Source: JAXLXE01 sp046328115
GTDB lineage: Bacteria; Chloroflexota; UBA6077; JACCZL01
NCBI GenBank assembly: GCA_046328115.1
Contig: JAXLXE010000001.1
Span: 806,001 to 870,000, forward strand
Direction: 5' to 3'
Length of the DNA stretch: 64,000 nt
Shown here: piece by piece, positions 34,227-42,385 of the stretch
Layout: each line of letters starts with the position of its first letter
Numbering within the stretch: the stretch's first letter is position 1
Translations under genes and position numbers: made by a program
The notes under the pieces: model-generated
Seen by the model: only the letters and a program-made list of their open reading frames with translations
Databases searched by the model: none
What the model was told of the DNA's origin: nothing

Positions 34227-35567
34227 ATGACGCAACCGCTTGGGACAGTGAGCCAGCCGACCGGTACGGTGCGATCCCGCAGCCTGCCACAACTACTGCC
34301 GTTCTACTACGGCTGGGTGATCGTGGCGGTGCTTGCAGCCACCGGAGCCGTGACCATGGGATTGGGCGGGCTGAACTTCGGACTGTTCATCAAACCAATT
34401 GGGGATGAGCTCGGAGTGGGACGGGCGGCGTTCGGGTGGGCGCAGTCCGCCCGTCAGTTTGCCAGCGCGGCGACGGCGCCAATCATCGGACCGCTAATTG
34501 ACCGATTCGGGGGGCGCCTGCTGCTGGCGTTCGCGGCCACCGCCACCGGGCTCTCGCTGGCTTCCATGGCCTTCGTTCACCAGGATTGGCAGATCATCTG
34601 CCTCTTCGCCCTCATGGGCATCGTGGGAATGAATGGCCCCGGCGCGCTCGTGACAAACGTGCCGGTGACCAAGTGGTTCGTGGCCAGGCGGGCTAAGGCG
34701 ATGGCCATGGCCTCGCTGGGCGTCCCGCTGGGCGGCGTGATCTTCGTACCGCTGACGCAGATCTTGATAGATGCCTATGGCTGGCGCCAGGCGGCGACTA
34801 CCCTTGGCCTGCTTGGCGTGGGCCTCATCGTCCCGATGGCGCTCCTGTTCATCCGACGGGAGCCAGAAGACTTTGGGCTCCTCCCAGACGGGCGGACCGC
34901 GCCTACCCTCGGGACTTCGCGCACCGCCAGCCCTCGCGCGGGCACGGCCCACTTGCGCGACGAGCGATCGTGGACGCGCGAGGAGGCGCTCCGCAGCGGC
35001 TCCTATTGGCGACTCACGTTTGTCTTCAGCATCGTCATGATGGCGGTGAGCGGGGTGGGGGTGCACCGCATCCCGAGCTTCATGGATCGTGGATTGGACC
35101 CACTCCTGATCTCCTACGCCACTGGATTGGACGGTGCCCTGGCGGGGGTGAGCACCTTTGTAACGGGCATGCTGGCCCATCGATTCCCTGCAAGAGTGCT
35201 GGGTTGCGCCGGATTCATGCTGCTGTGCCTGGCGTCCATCATCACAACGTACGCGCACACCCACGCGATGGTGTTCCTCTCAATGGGTCTCTTCGGCCTG
35301 GGAATCGGCACCATGCTGCTCATGCAGAACTACCTCTGGGCCGAGTATTTCGGGCGGCGCCACCTGGGGAGCATCCGCGGTGTGGTGATGCCAATCACGC
35401 TGTTCATGGGCGGCATAGGCGCACCGATCTCTGGATACGTGCGGGACGCGACGGGCGAGTACACCAGCGTCTGGCTGGGCGCGGCAGGACTGATGGCGAT
35501 TGGCGCGCTGGTGCTTCTCGTCACGCCCAAGCCACCGCCACCGGCCCGGGCGAGCGCGCCGCGCTGA
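34227..35567 (+). CDS. MFS transporter (monocarboxylate/oxalate-formate-like)
   Basis: 446 aa from the ATG at 34227, about twelve membrane segments. The first helix LPFYYGWVIVAVLAATGAV is typical of the MCT/OFA branch, and the loop IGPLIDRFGGRLLLAF is motif A. A central charged loop lies near residues 205-240. The ribosome-binding site is weak. It probably imports an organic acid for the neighbouring SDR and lactonase-like genes. The frame upstream to 34149 has no family support. Confidence 0.87.
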   Translation: MTQPLGTVSQPTGTVRSRSLPQLLPFYYGWVIVAVLAATGAVTMGLGGLNFGLFIKPIGDELGVGRAAFGWAQSARQFASAATAPIIGPLIDRFGGRLLLAFAATATGLSLASMAFVHQDWQIICLFALMGIVGMNGPGALVTNVPVTKWFVARRAKAMAMASLGVPLGGVIFVPLTQILIDAYGWRQAATTLGLLGVGLIVPMALLFIRREPEDFGLLPDGRTAPTLGTSRTASPRAGTAHLRDERSWTREEALRSGSYWRLTFVFSIVMMAVSGVGVHRIPSFMDRGLDPLLISYATGLDGALAGVSTFVTGMLAHRFPARVLGCAGFMLLCLASIITTYAHTHAMVFLSMGLFGLGIGTMLLMQNYLWAEYFGRRHLGSIRGVVMPITLFMGGIGAPISGYVRDATGEYTSVWLGAAGLMAIGALVLLVTPKPPPPARASAPR

Positions 35568-35632
35568 CTGCGCGCTACTTCGGGTAGGATCCCCGCTCGA
35601 TCGCGCCGTTACGGCCGGGAGGGTGTTGCGAC

Positions 35633-36409
35633 ATGACGCTAACGGGAAGACGCGCGCTGGTGACCGGAGCTGGGATGGGCATTGGCCAGGGGATTGCCCT
35701 GGCTCTGGCGGCGCAGGGAGCAGACGTGGCGGTGCACTACGCTCACAGTGCCGTTGGCGCTGAGGAGACCGCCCGCCAGATTCTGGCCATGGGTCGTCGC
35801 GCCAGCGTGATCCAGGGGGATCTGGCGAAGGTGGCGGACTGCGGGGACGTTGTGGAGCGCGCCGTCGCCGAACTGGGGGGTCTAGACATCATGGTGAACA
35901 ACGGCGGCGTCACGCGGACCGCCGATTTCGAGCGGATGACGGAGGCGGAGTACGACGAGGTCTTTGACATCAACATCAAGGGCTACTTCTTCTGCGCCCA
36001 GGCAGCCGTCAAGCACCTGGTGAAGGGCGGGCACGGCGCAATCGTCAACATCTCCTCCGTGCACGGCTGGGCTGGTGCGCCCTATCACACCGCCTACGCC
36101 GCCACAAAGGGGGCAATTAACGCCTTCAGCCGCCAGCTTGCGATCGAGCTAGCGCCGCGCGGTATCCGCGTGAACTGCATTGCGCCTGGCCTGATAGAGG
36201 TCCCCAGATACTTCGACGATCCCAGCTACAGCACAGAGCTTGGAGCCTCGCGCGTGCCGATCGGAAGGGTCGGATTGCCGAAGGACATCGGCCCGGCGGT
36301 GGCGTTCCTTTGCTCCGAGGGCGCCGGGTTCATCACCGGCCAGGTGATCTACGTGGACGGCGGCAGCACGGCGCGCCTCGGAGCGCGACCCACGCCGCCG
36401 CCTCAATAG
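35633..36409 (+). CDS. Short-chain dehydrogenase/reductase (FabG-like)
   Basis: 258 aa classical SDR. The cofactor loop is TGAGMGIG near residues 11-18, followed by MVNNGGV. The catalytic Ser is in NISSVHG and the Y-x3-K motif is YAATK. RVNCIAPGLIEV and GQVIYVDGG complete the fold. It lies between an MFS transporter and a broken adenylating enzyme, all on the same strand. It probably oxidises a secondary alcohol or reduces a ketone in the same pathway; substrate unknown. Confidence 0.92.
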   Translation: MTLTGRRALVTGAGMGIGQGIALALAAQGADVAVHYAHSAVGAEETARQILAMGRRASVIQGDLAKVADCGDVVERAVAELGGLDIMVNNGGVTRTADFERMTEAEYDEVFDINIKGYFFCAQAAVKHLVKGGHGAIVNISSVHGWAGAPYHTAYAATKGAINAFSRQLAIELAPRGIRVNCIAPGLIEVPRYFDDPSYSTELGASRVPIGRVGLPKDIGPAVAFLCSEGAGFITGQVIYVDGGSTARLGARPTPPPQ

Positions 36410-36477
36410 CTCTCGGAACCGGAGCTGCGGCGAGCCGCGCGCGACCACGGCCAGCGGGACCGAGCCGAGGACATCCG

Positions 36478-38143
36478 ATGATCACGTTGCCCCGTCGGGC
36501 TCTGTCCGGCGGGCTGAGCCGCCTGGCATCGACTGGCGATGAGGCCGCCATGGTCGCGCGGCTGGCTCGCGACCTACCGCGCGCGTTGCGTAATCCAATC
36601 GCCAGGGCGAGCGCGGTTGCTGACCTACGGAAGAGGTTGGCAGCGCGCGAGTCCACGTTTCTCCGATCCGTGTATGTACTCGTGTACCGCCAGCCGCGTA
36701 GCCCGTACCGGGCGCTGCTGGCGCATGCCGGGTGCAGTTTGCTGGACCTGCGCGCCGTCGTGAACCACGAGGGGCTCGACGCCGCGCTGGCGCGACTGGC
36801 GACCGCTGGCGTGTACATCACGTTTGATGAGTGGAAGGGCCGAGCCGAGGTTCGACGCGGGAGTCTAACCCCCCCGTGAGCGCGGAGGACTTCGACAACC
36901 CCATCGCCGCCCCTCACGTCCTGTCGCTGACCAGCGGGAGCGGTGCCAGCCGCTCCGAGTCAAGCGCTCCCTTGATGCGCTGCGCGATATTGGCAGCGGT
37001 TTTGGCATTGGCAGCGGTTTTGGCATTGGCGCGGGTGCTTTCGGCCTGAAATCACCCCAGATGGCGTTTTGGTGGCCGGCGCCACCGCCGCTCATGGCCG
37101 GGGCGGCGATGGCCGGCATCCGCACCGCCGCCTGGTTCTACCCGGTACATCCGTTACCCGGACGCGTCCATGTGTTCGCCTCGCTCACAAGAGCCCTCGG
37201 GAAATGGGGCGGCTGCGGTTTCCCAAAACTCATCCGCTGCGACCTGGACTCCCCCGGTCCGATCGTGGGGTGGCTTGCCCTGCAAGAGATTGCGGGAAAC
37301 CAGACGCTGCTTCAGACCACGCCAAGCGCCGCGGTGCGACTGGCGGTGGAGGCCAGTCGCCAGGGGATCCACTTCCGCAATCTCGTGGTTGTCGCGATCG
37401 GCGAGCCCATGGCCGAGTCTCGGAAGCGATGTATCGAGGACAGCGGCGCGCGCGTGATGGTGGCCTACGGGACCGTGGAGACGCCCTCCACGGCGACGGC
37501 TTCCTGTTCACCGGACGCGGAGGACGACCTGCATCTCTGGGGGCATCGCTATGCGGTGACTAGCCGCGGCGCGCACACCGCGAACAGATTCCAGCCCGGC
37601 GATGCGCTGCTCGTGACCACCATCGATTCCTTCGCCCCCAAGGTCGCCATTAACCTGGAGGCGGGCGATTCGGCGAAGCTTGGCACCCGTGACTGCGGCT
37701 GCCCGCTCGCATCGCTTGGGCTGCGGAGTCACATTCGGGAGATCAGGAGCTTCGAGAAGCTCACTGGGGAGGGCGTTACGTTCGCCAGGGCGGATCTCGA
37801 GTCGCTGGTCGAGGTGAGACTGCCCGCGCTTTTCGGAGGGACGGTCCTCGATTATCAGATGGAGGAGGAATCCGCAGGCGGTCTGACTCGGCTGGTAGTG
37901 CGAGCCAGTCCCACTCTTGGCTCGATCAATGAAGCCGCCCTCCGCGCCACGGTGCTAGGATCGCTCGCAAGGGCGGGCGCAGCGGCCGCGTACGGCGCGG
38001 CGATCTGGCGAGACGCGGGAACCATCGAAGTTCGACGCGAGGTCCCTCGTGCAACTCACGCGGGCGAGGTACTGCCGCTGATGGTCGCCAATGGCCGGCA
38101 GCGCGTTCCGCGTGCATGCACCGATCACACACCGGTTGGATGA
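36478..38143 (+). pseudogene. Phenylacetate-CoA ligase-like (PaaK-type) adenylating enzyme, broken by two frameshifts
   Basis: Three frames together spell one PaaK-like protein. The first (from the ATG at 36478, GAGG upstream) runs to a premature stop at 36879, ending RRGSLTPP at a seven-C run. One added C restores VSAEDFDNPIAAPHVLSLTSGSG. Near 36950, at CTCCGAG, one more added base restores RSRVKRSLDALRDI and joins the long frame to 38143. The C-terminal part has VMVAYGTVE, GDALLVTTIDSF and IREIRSFEKLTGEGVTF, as in PaaK-like ligases. An 18-bp tandem repeat (GSGFGI twice) is at 36990-37025. Either a recent pseudogene or two homopolymer sequencing errors. Confidence 0.7.
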
Positions 38144-38310
38144 CCGCAGGGACCCGTCATTGAGGGTAGATGCCGCACCCCGCCGCGCAGGCGCCTGACA
38201 ACCCGGCCGCAGCCCTCGGACTGTTGATGTTGTTTACGTGGCGGCGCCGCGGCCACCGCGGGACGGCCCCTCCGGGGCCAATGGCGCTGGTCCGCCGAGG
38301 CGAGCTGCGC

Positions 38311-38646
38311 TCAGTCAGGCTCGGCCGCCTCTTCCCTGGGAAGCGCGGCTTTGGCCGGGCGGCCGTACCGAGTCCGCGCCGCCTGGGCGATGAATTCCAG
38401 TGGGTCATCGGGGACTCTCTGGCTGTTCTGAAGCCAGAGCCGCGCCGAGCAATGCGGGCAACACAGTCGGCGCACCGTCTCCTCGCTATCCGGGTTGTGC
38501 GCCCGGATCGTCACGGAAGGCGCCGCGCGCATCTCTGAGCCTTCGGCTGTGCCCGCCACCCGCGCACATTGCGTACAGACCAGGTCGCCGCGCATGCGGT
38601 AGTCGCCTGGTGATCGAAGCGCATCTGCTATCGACGTAGTTTTCAA
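38311..38646 (-). CDS. Small zinc-ribbon protein, uncharacterised
   Basis: 111 aa if started at the TTG at 38646, which has GGGGAGGGA about 9 nt upstream; the open frame extends to 38724. Two C-x-x-C pairs, DLVCTQCARV and RRLCCPHCSARLW, should bind one zinc ion. A basic tail (RTRYGRPAKAALPREE) follows. It is divergent from the ThDP enzyme. I recognise no family; it may be a nucleic-acid-binding or redox-structural protein. Confidence 0.6.
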   Translation of the reverse strand: MKTTSIADALRSPGDYRMRGDLVCTQCARVAGTAEGSEMRAAPSVTIRAHNPDSEETVRRLCCPHCSARLWLQNSQRVPDDPLEFIAQAARTRYGRPAKAALPREEAAEPD

Positions 38647-38942
38647 GGTGCTGCTTCCCTCCCCAGCGCGCTGGCGGACGATCAAGGGGTCGCGACCACT
38701 CCGTTCCACAGTGCAGTATGGCACGTGGCGTGCCCAGTCATGTCGGGACAGCGCCGCGCGGACCGTCGATTGACGTCAGGCATCGGCGGTGTGCTACGCT
38801 CGGCCACGTTCTGGTGGGAGATCCGGGTGGGCCTGCGCGACCAGCCGCGCGCGATTCCAAGCACGCGCGACCGCATCCCAGCGAAGAGCTCCAAACAGCA
38901 ACGGATGATCGGCACGACGCACCCGATGGAGGGATGCCCACC

Positions 38943-40598
38943 ATGGCGAAGATGACTGGCGGCGATCTCGTGGTCGAGACCCTGAAGGCGGCCGGTGTGG
39001 AGGCCGTATTCGGCATTCTGAGCGTGCACAACATCCCGATCTACGACGCAATCGGGCGCCGTGGCGGCATCCGTCCGGTGCCAGTGCGCCACGAGCAGTC
39101 GGCCGTGCTGGCAGCAGACGGCTACTACCGGGCGACCGGTAAGCTCGGAGTCGCCATCACCAGCACCGGACCAGGCGCGGGCAACGCCATGGGCTCCATG
39201 GTGGAGAGCCAGTGGGGCGCCTCGGCCGTGCTGCACATTGCCGGCCAGGTGGAATCGCACCTTATCGGCAAGATGCACGGATTCGGGCACGAGGCGAAAG
39301 ACCAGTACGGCATGCTCCAGGCCTGCTCCAAGTGGGTGGGGCGGCCAACAGACACGGCGAACATCCCCGCCGTCGTCGCGGAGGCCATCAGCCAGGCGCT
39401 GAGCGGCCATCGCGGTCCGGTATCCATCGACATGCCCATCGACCTCCAGTACGCCAGCGCCGAGGCGCCGATCCCCACGGCGCAGCCGGAGCCGGCGCGC
39501 ACGCCGGACGCCTCCCTGGTACGGCGGGCGGCCGAGATCCTGGGCAGCGCGCGTCGACCTCTCATCTGGGCCGGTGGCGGGGTGGTCTCCGGCGAGGCCA
39601 CGGCCGAGGTCCGCGCCCTGGCTGAGAGACTCGGCGCGGGCGTCATCACGAGCATCACCGGACGCGGCAGCATTCCGGAGGATCACACCCTCAGCCTGGG
39701 CGTCCTCACGGGCGAGCAATCAGTCCAGGCGCTGCTCGAAGAAGCGGACGTGCTGCTGGCGATAGGTACACGCTTCCACGGCGGGATGACCCAGAACTGG
39801 ACGCTCAAGGTCCCGCCCACGCTCATCCACGTGGACGTGGACCCTGACGTGCTCAACCGCATCTACCCCTCCACCGTGGGCATTCTCGGCGACGCGAAGC
39901 TGGCGCTAGCCGGGATCGCGGCCGCGCTGACCAACGGCGCAGCCACGGAGGCCGGGTGGTCGGGCCGCGTGGCCGCCGCGCGCGACGAAGCCCGAGCCGC
40001 CGTGCGCCAGCGGATCGGCCACTACGCGCGCTTCGTGGACGACCTTCGGGACCTCGTGCCGCGCGAGGCAACTATCGTCAAGGACACCACGATTCAGGCG
40101 AACGCCTGGGCAAACCGGATTCTGGACGTGCTGGAGCCGCGCACGACGGTCAACGCCGCGTCCGGCGCCATCGGCGTCTCGCTGCCCATGGCCATCGGCG
40201 CCGCCGTTGGACGACCCGGCGAGCCCGTCATCTGCATCACCGGTGACGGTGGCTTCTCCTACAACGTGCCTGAGCTCGCCACGGCCGTGCAGGAACGGTT
40301 GCCCGTGATCGTCCTGGTGTTCAATGATGGCGGCTATGGCGTGCTCCGCAACATCCAGGACCTGCGCTTCGAGGGCCGTCGCATGGGTTCGGTGGACCTG
40401 CACATGCCTGATTACGTGCGGGTGGCGGAGGCGTACGGCCTCTGGTCGCGCAAGGTCTCCAGCATCGAGGAGTTCGGGCGCACCGTGGGTCAGGCGCTCA
40501 ACACCGGCGGCCCCGCTTTGATCGAGATCGATCTGAAGGCCATCGGCGAGATGCCAGTGAAGTTCCCCGCCGCGATGACCCCCTCGCCCCGACGGTGA
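38943..40598 (+). CDS. Thiamine diphosphate-dependent enzyme (acetolactate synthase/decarboxylase-like)
   Basis: 551 aa with the three ThDP-family domains. The N-terminal Pyr domain carries the catalytic Glu51 in VRHEQSAVLAADGYYR. The central domain is in RRPLIWAGGGVVSGEA. The C-terminal PP domain has the cofactor motif GDGGFSYN...VFNDGGYG. The ATG at 38943 follows GGAGGG by 9 nt; the frame is open to 38718. Relatives include acetolactate synthases, benzoylformate decarboxylases and 5-guanidino-2-oxopentanoate decarboxylases. No regulatory subunit gene is adjacent, so a decarboxylase or lyase role is more likely than branched-chain synthesis. Confidence 0.88.
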   Translation: MAKMTGGDLVVETLKAAGVEAVFGILSVHNIPIYDAIGRRGGIRPVPVRHEQSAVLAADGYYRATGKLGVAITSTGPGAGNAMGSMVESQWGASAVLHIAGQVESHLIGKMHGFGHEAKDQYGMLQACSKWVGRPTDTANIPAVVAEAISQALSGHRGPVSIDMPIDLQYASAEAPIPTAQPEPARTPDASLVRRAAEILGSARRPLIWAGGGVVSGEATAEVRALAERLGAGVITSITGRGSIPEDHTLSLGVLTGEQSVQALLEEADVLLAIGTRFHGGMTQNWTLKVPPTLIHVDVDPDVLNRIYPSTVGILGDAKLALAGIAAALTNGAATEAGWSGRVAAARDEARAAVRQRIGHYARFVDDLRDLVPREATIVKDTTIQANAWANRILDVLEPRTTVNAASGAIGVSLPMAIGAAVGRPGEPVICITGDGGFSYNVPELATAVQERLPVIVLVFNDGGYGVLRNIQDLRFEGRRMGSVDLHMPDYVRVAEAYGLWSRKVSSIEEFGRTVGQALNTGGPALIEIDLKAIGEMPVKFPAAMTPSPRR

Positions 40599-40606
40599 CG
40601 TAGCTC

Positions 40607-40638
40607 CGCGGCCGGCGTGGCGTACCACGCCGGCCGCG
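40607..40638 (+). terminator. Hairpin terminator after the ThDP enzyme gene
   Basis: CGCGGCCGGCGTGG pairs perfectly with CCACGCCGGCCGCG (14 bp, loop CGTA), starting 9 nt after the stop codon. No T-run, but very stable. The 326-nt gap to the next gene holds this hairpin and the promoter at 40803; I see nothing else in it. Confidence 0.75.
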
Positions 40639-40802
40639 AATCATCGTTGCGCACTTGATCCGCAACGACTCCAACGTCCGAGTCCACGTCAACTCGGAGA
40701 AGCCGGGCCGTGGCGTCTACCCCGTGGCGGACTGATGCGCACCACTGCCTCGGAACGTGGCGTCGCGGCCAAACGCTCTGCCCGTGTACCCGCACACACC
40801 CG

Positions 40803-40831
40803 TTGACAAGCGCGCCCGCCCTCACTAGAAT
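40803..40831 (+). promoter_or_regulatory. Consensus sigma70-type promoter for the RHS system
   Basis: TTGACA at 40803-40808, a 17-nt spacer, then TAGAAT at 40826-40831. The predicted start point is about 85-90 nt upstream of the ATG at 40925. This is one of the best -35/-10 pairs in the window. Confidence 0.8.
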
Positions 40832-40924
40832 TGCTATCAACGCAACACACACACGCGGGCTTGCAGTGATGCATGGGCGGGTACAACGGGTCGCTACGTT
40901 GCGACTCATGATGGGGCACGGGCG

Positions 40925-42364
40925 ATGACCAGCGCGGGGTGGCGTGGCCCACACTTGAACAGCCGCCGTCGGCGGCTCGGACACCGCATCGTCCTCGGCC
41001 TCTTTATCGCGTCTCAGTTGATCGGGGACGTTGCCACGGCACAGACCGTGCCGCCCGCCCCGCCAGACCGCCCGGGGACCACCCTCGACCCCTCCAACCC
41101 CAACCACCGGTCCGCGGCGCCTGTCACGGGCACGCCTGGCACGCTGCCCGGTCAACGCGTGGACGGCCCGCTGACCGGGTCGCCCAACTCAGTCCCGGGC
41201 GACCGCAGCCCGTTCTCGCCCTTCCCCGGCGCCACCGCCCCGGCATCCCGCGGCGGCAGCGCCGGCGGCAGCGGAATCCTGCCCATCCCACTCAGCCGGG
41301 CCCTCCCGCCAGACCCATCCACGGTGGCGCCGCCGCTACCCAAGAACGCCGTCTCCCTCCCGGCCGTCCGCTCGGAGTTCCTCTACACCGGCTCCAACCC
41401 CGTCCAGACCGGCGTCTCGCCGGGCACCATCGTCGAGGTCCGTGCCGCCGTCGTCCGCGGCTCCGTGCTCAACCTGGATGGCTCACCGCTGCCGGGCGTC
41501 GCCATCTCCGTCAAGGACCACCCGGAGTACGGCCAGACGCTGTCCCGCACGGACGGCCGCTACGACCTGGCGGTCAACGGCGGCGGCGAGATCGTCCTGG
41601 TCTTCCAATCCCCGGTCCACGTCTCCGCCCAGCGTGTGGTCAGCGTCCCCTGGCGCGATTTCATCGTCGTTCCAGACGTCGCGCTGGTCCCGCGCGATGC
41701 CGAGACCCCCGTTAACCTCGCCGCCCCGGGCATGAAGGTCGTACAGGGCTCCACCGTTACCGACGAGGACGGCACCCGCCGCGCCACACTCCTCTTCCCG
41801 GCCGGCACCACCGCCCAGCTCGTCCTCCCGGGCGGTGGCACCTCGCCCCTCTCCTCGCTCAACGTCTCGATCACCGAGCTCACCGTGGGCTCGCAGTCCG
41901 CGCGCTCCATGCCGGCCGAGCTTCCACCCCAATCCGTCTACACCTACGCCATGGACCTCGACCTCGCCGAGGCCCGCGCCGCCGGCGCCACCCGCGTCAA
42001 CTTCTCGCCGGCCCTTCCGTATTACGTCGACAACTTCCTGAGCTTCCCCGTCGGCACGCTGGCCCCGCTGGGTGGGTATGATCCCGCCACCGCGAAGTGG
42101 GAGGCCTCGCCGCCGGGCCGCGTCATCAAGATCCTCGCGATCAACGCTGGCCTGGCCGACGTAGATTCCGATGGCGACAACGTCGCCGACACGCTCCTGG
42201 GCCTCTCCACTGCCGAGCGTACCCAGCTTGGCACGCTCTACTCCGCCGGCAAGACGCTCATCCGCGTCGAGATCCCCCATTTCTCCTGGTGGGATATCAA
42301 CTGGGGGTGGGTCCCCGTCAACACGGCCACCTGGCCTACGATGCCCCCGCCGGGCTGTGGGTGA
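40925..42364 (+). CDS. Secreted N-terminal part of the split RHS protein (carboxypeptidase-regulatory-like domain)
   Basis: 479 aa. A basic N-terminus and hydrophobic helix (RIVLGLFIASQLIGDVATAQ) form a Sec signal. A long Pro/Gly/Thr-rich segment follows, and near residue 180 a carboxypeptidase-regulatory-like beta domain with LDGSPLPGVAISVKD and TDGRYDLAVNGGG. The end (WWDINWGWVPVNTATWP) is the sequence that normally leads straight into RHS/YD proteins. The frame stops at one TGA (42362-42364) and continues open in the same frame into the RHS gene. This entry is therefore probably the first part of one roughly 2,100-residue protein. Confidence 0.8.
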   Translation: MTSAGWRGPHLNSRRRRLGHRIVLGLFIASQLIGDVATAQTVPPAPPDRPGTTLDPSNPNHRSAAPVTGTPGTLPGQRVDGPLTGSPNSVPGDRSPFSPFPGATAPASRGGSAGGSGILPIPLSRALPPDPSTVAPPLPKNAVSLPAVRSEFLYTGSNPVQTGVSPGTIVEVRAAVVRGSVLNLDGSPLPGVAISVKDHPEYGQTLSRTDGRYDLAVNGGGEIVLVFQSPVHVSAQRVVSVPWRDFIVVPDVALVPRDAETPVNLAAPGMKVVQGSTVTDEDGTRRATLLFPAGTTAQLVLPGGGTSPLSSLNVSITELTVGSQSARSMPAELPPQSVYTYAMDLDLAEARAAGATRVNFSPALPYYVDNFLSFPVGTLAPLGGYDPATAKWEASPPGRVIKILAINAGLADVDSDGDNVADTLLGLSTAERTQLGTLYSAGKTLIRVEIPHFSWWDINWGWVPVNTATWPTMPPPGCG

Positions 42365-42385
42365 GAAGAGAAAGACTGCCCGACC

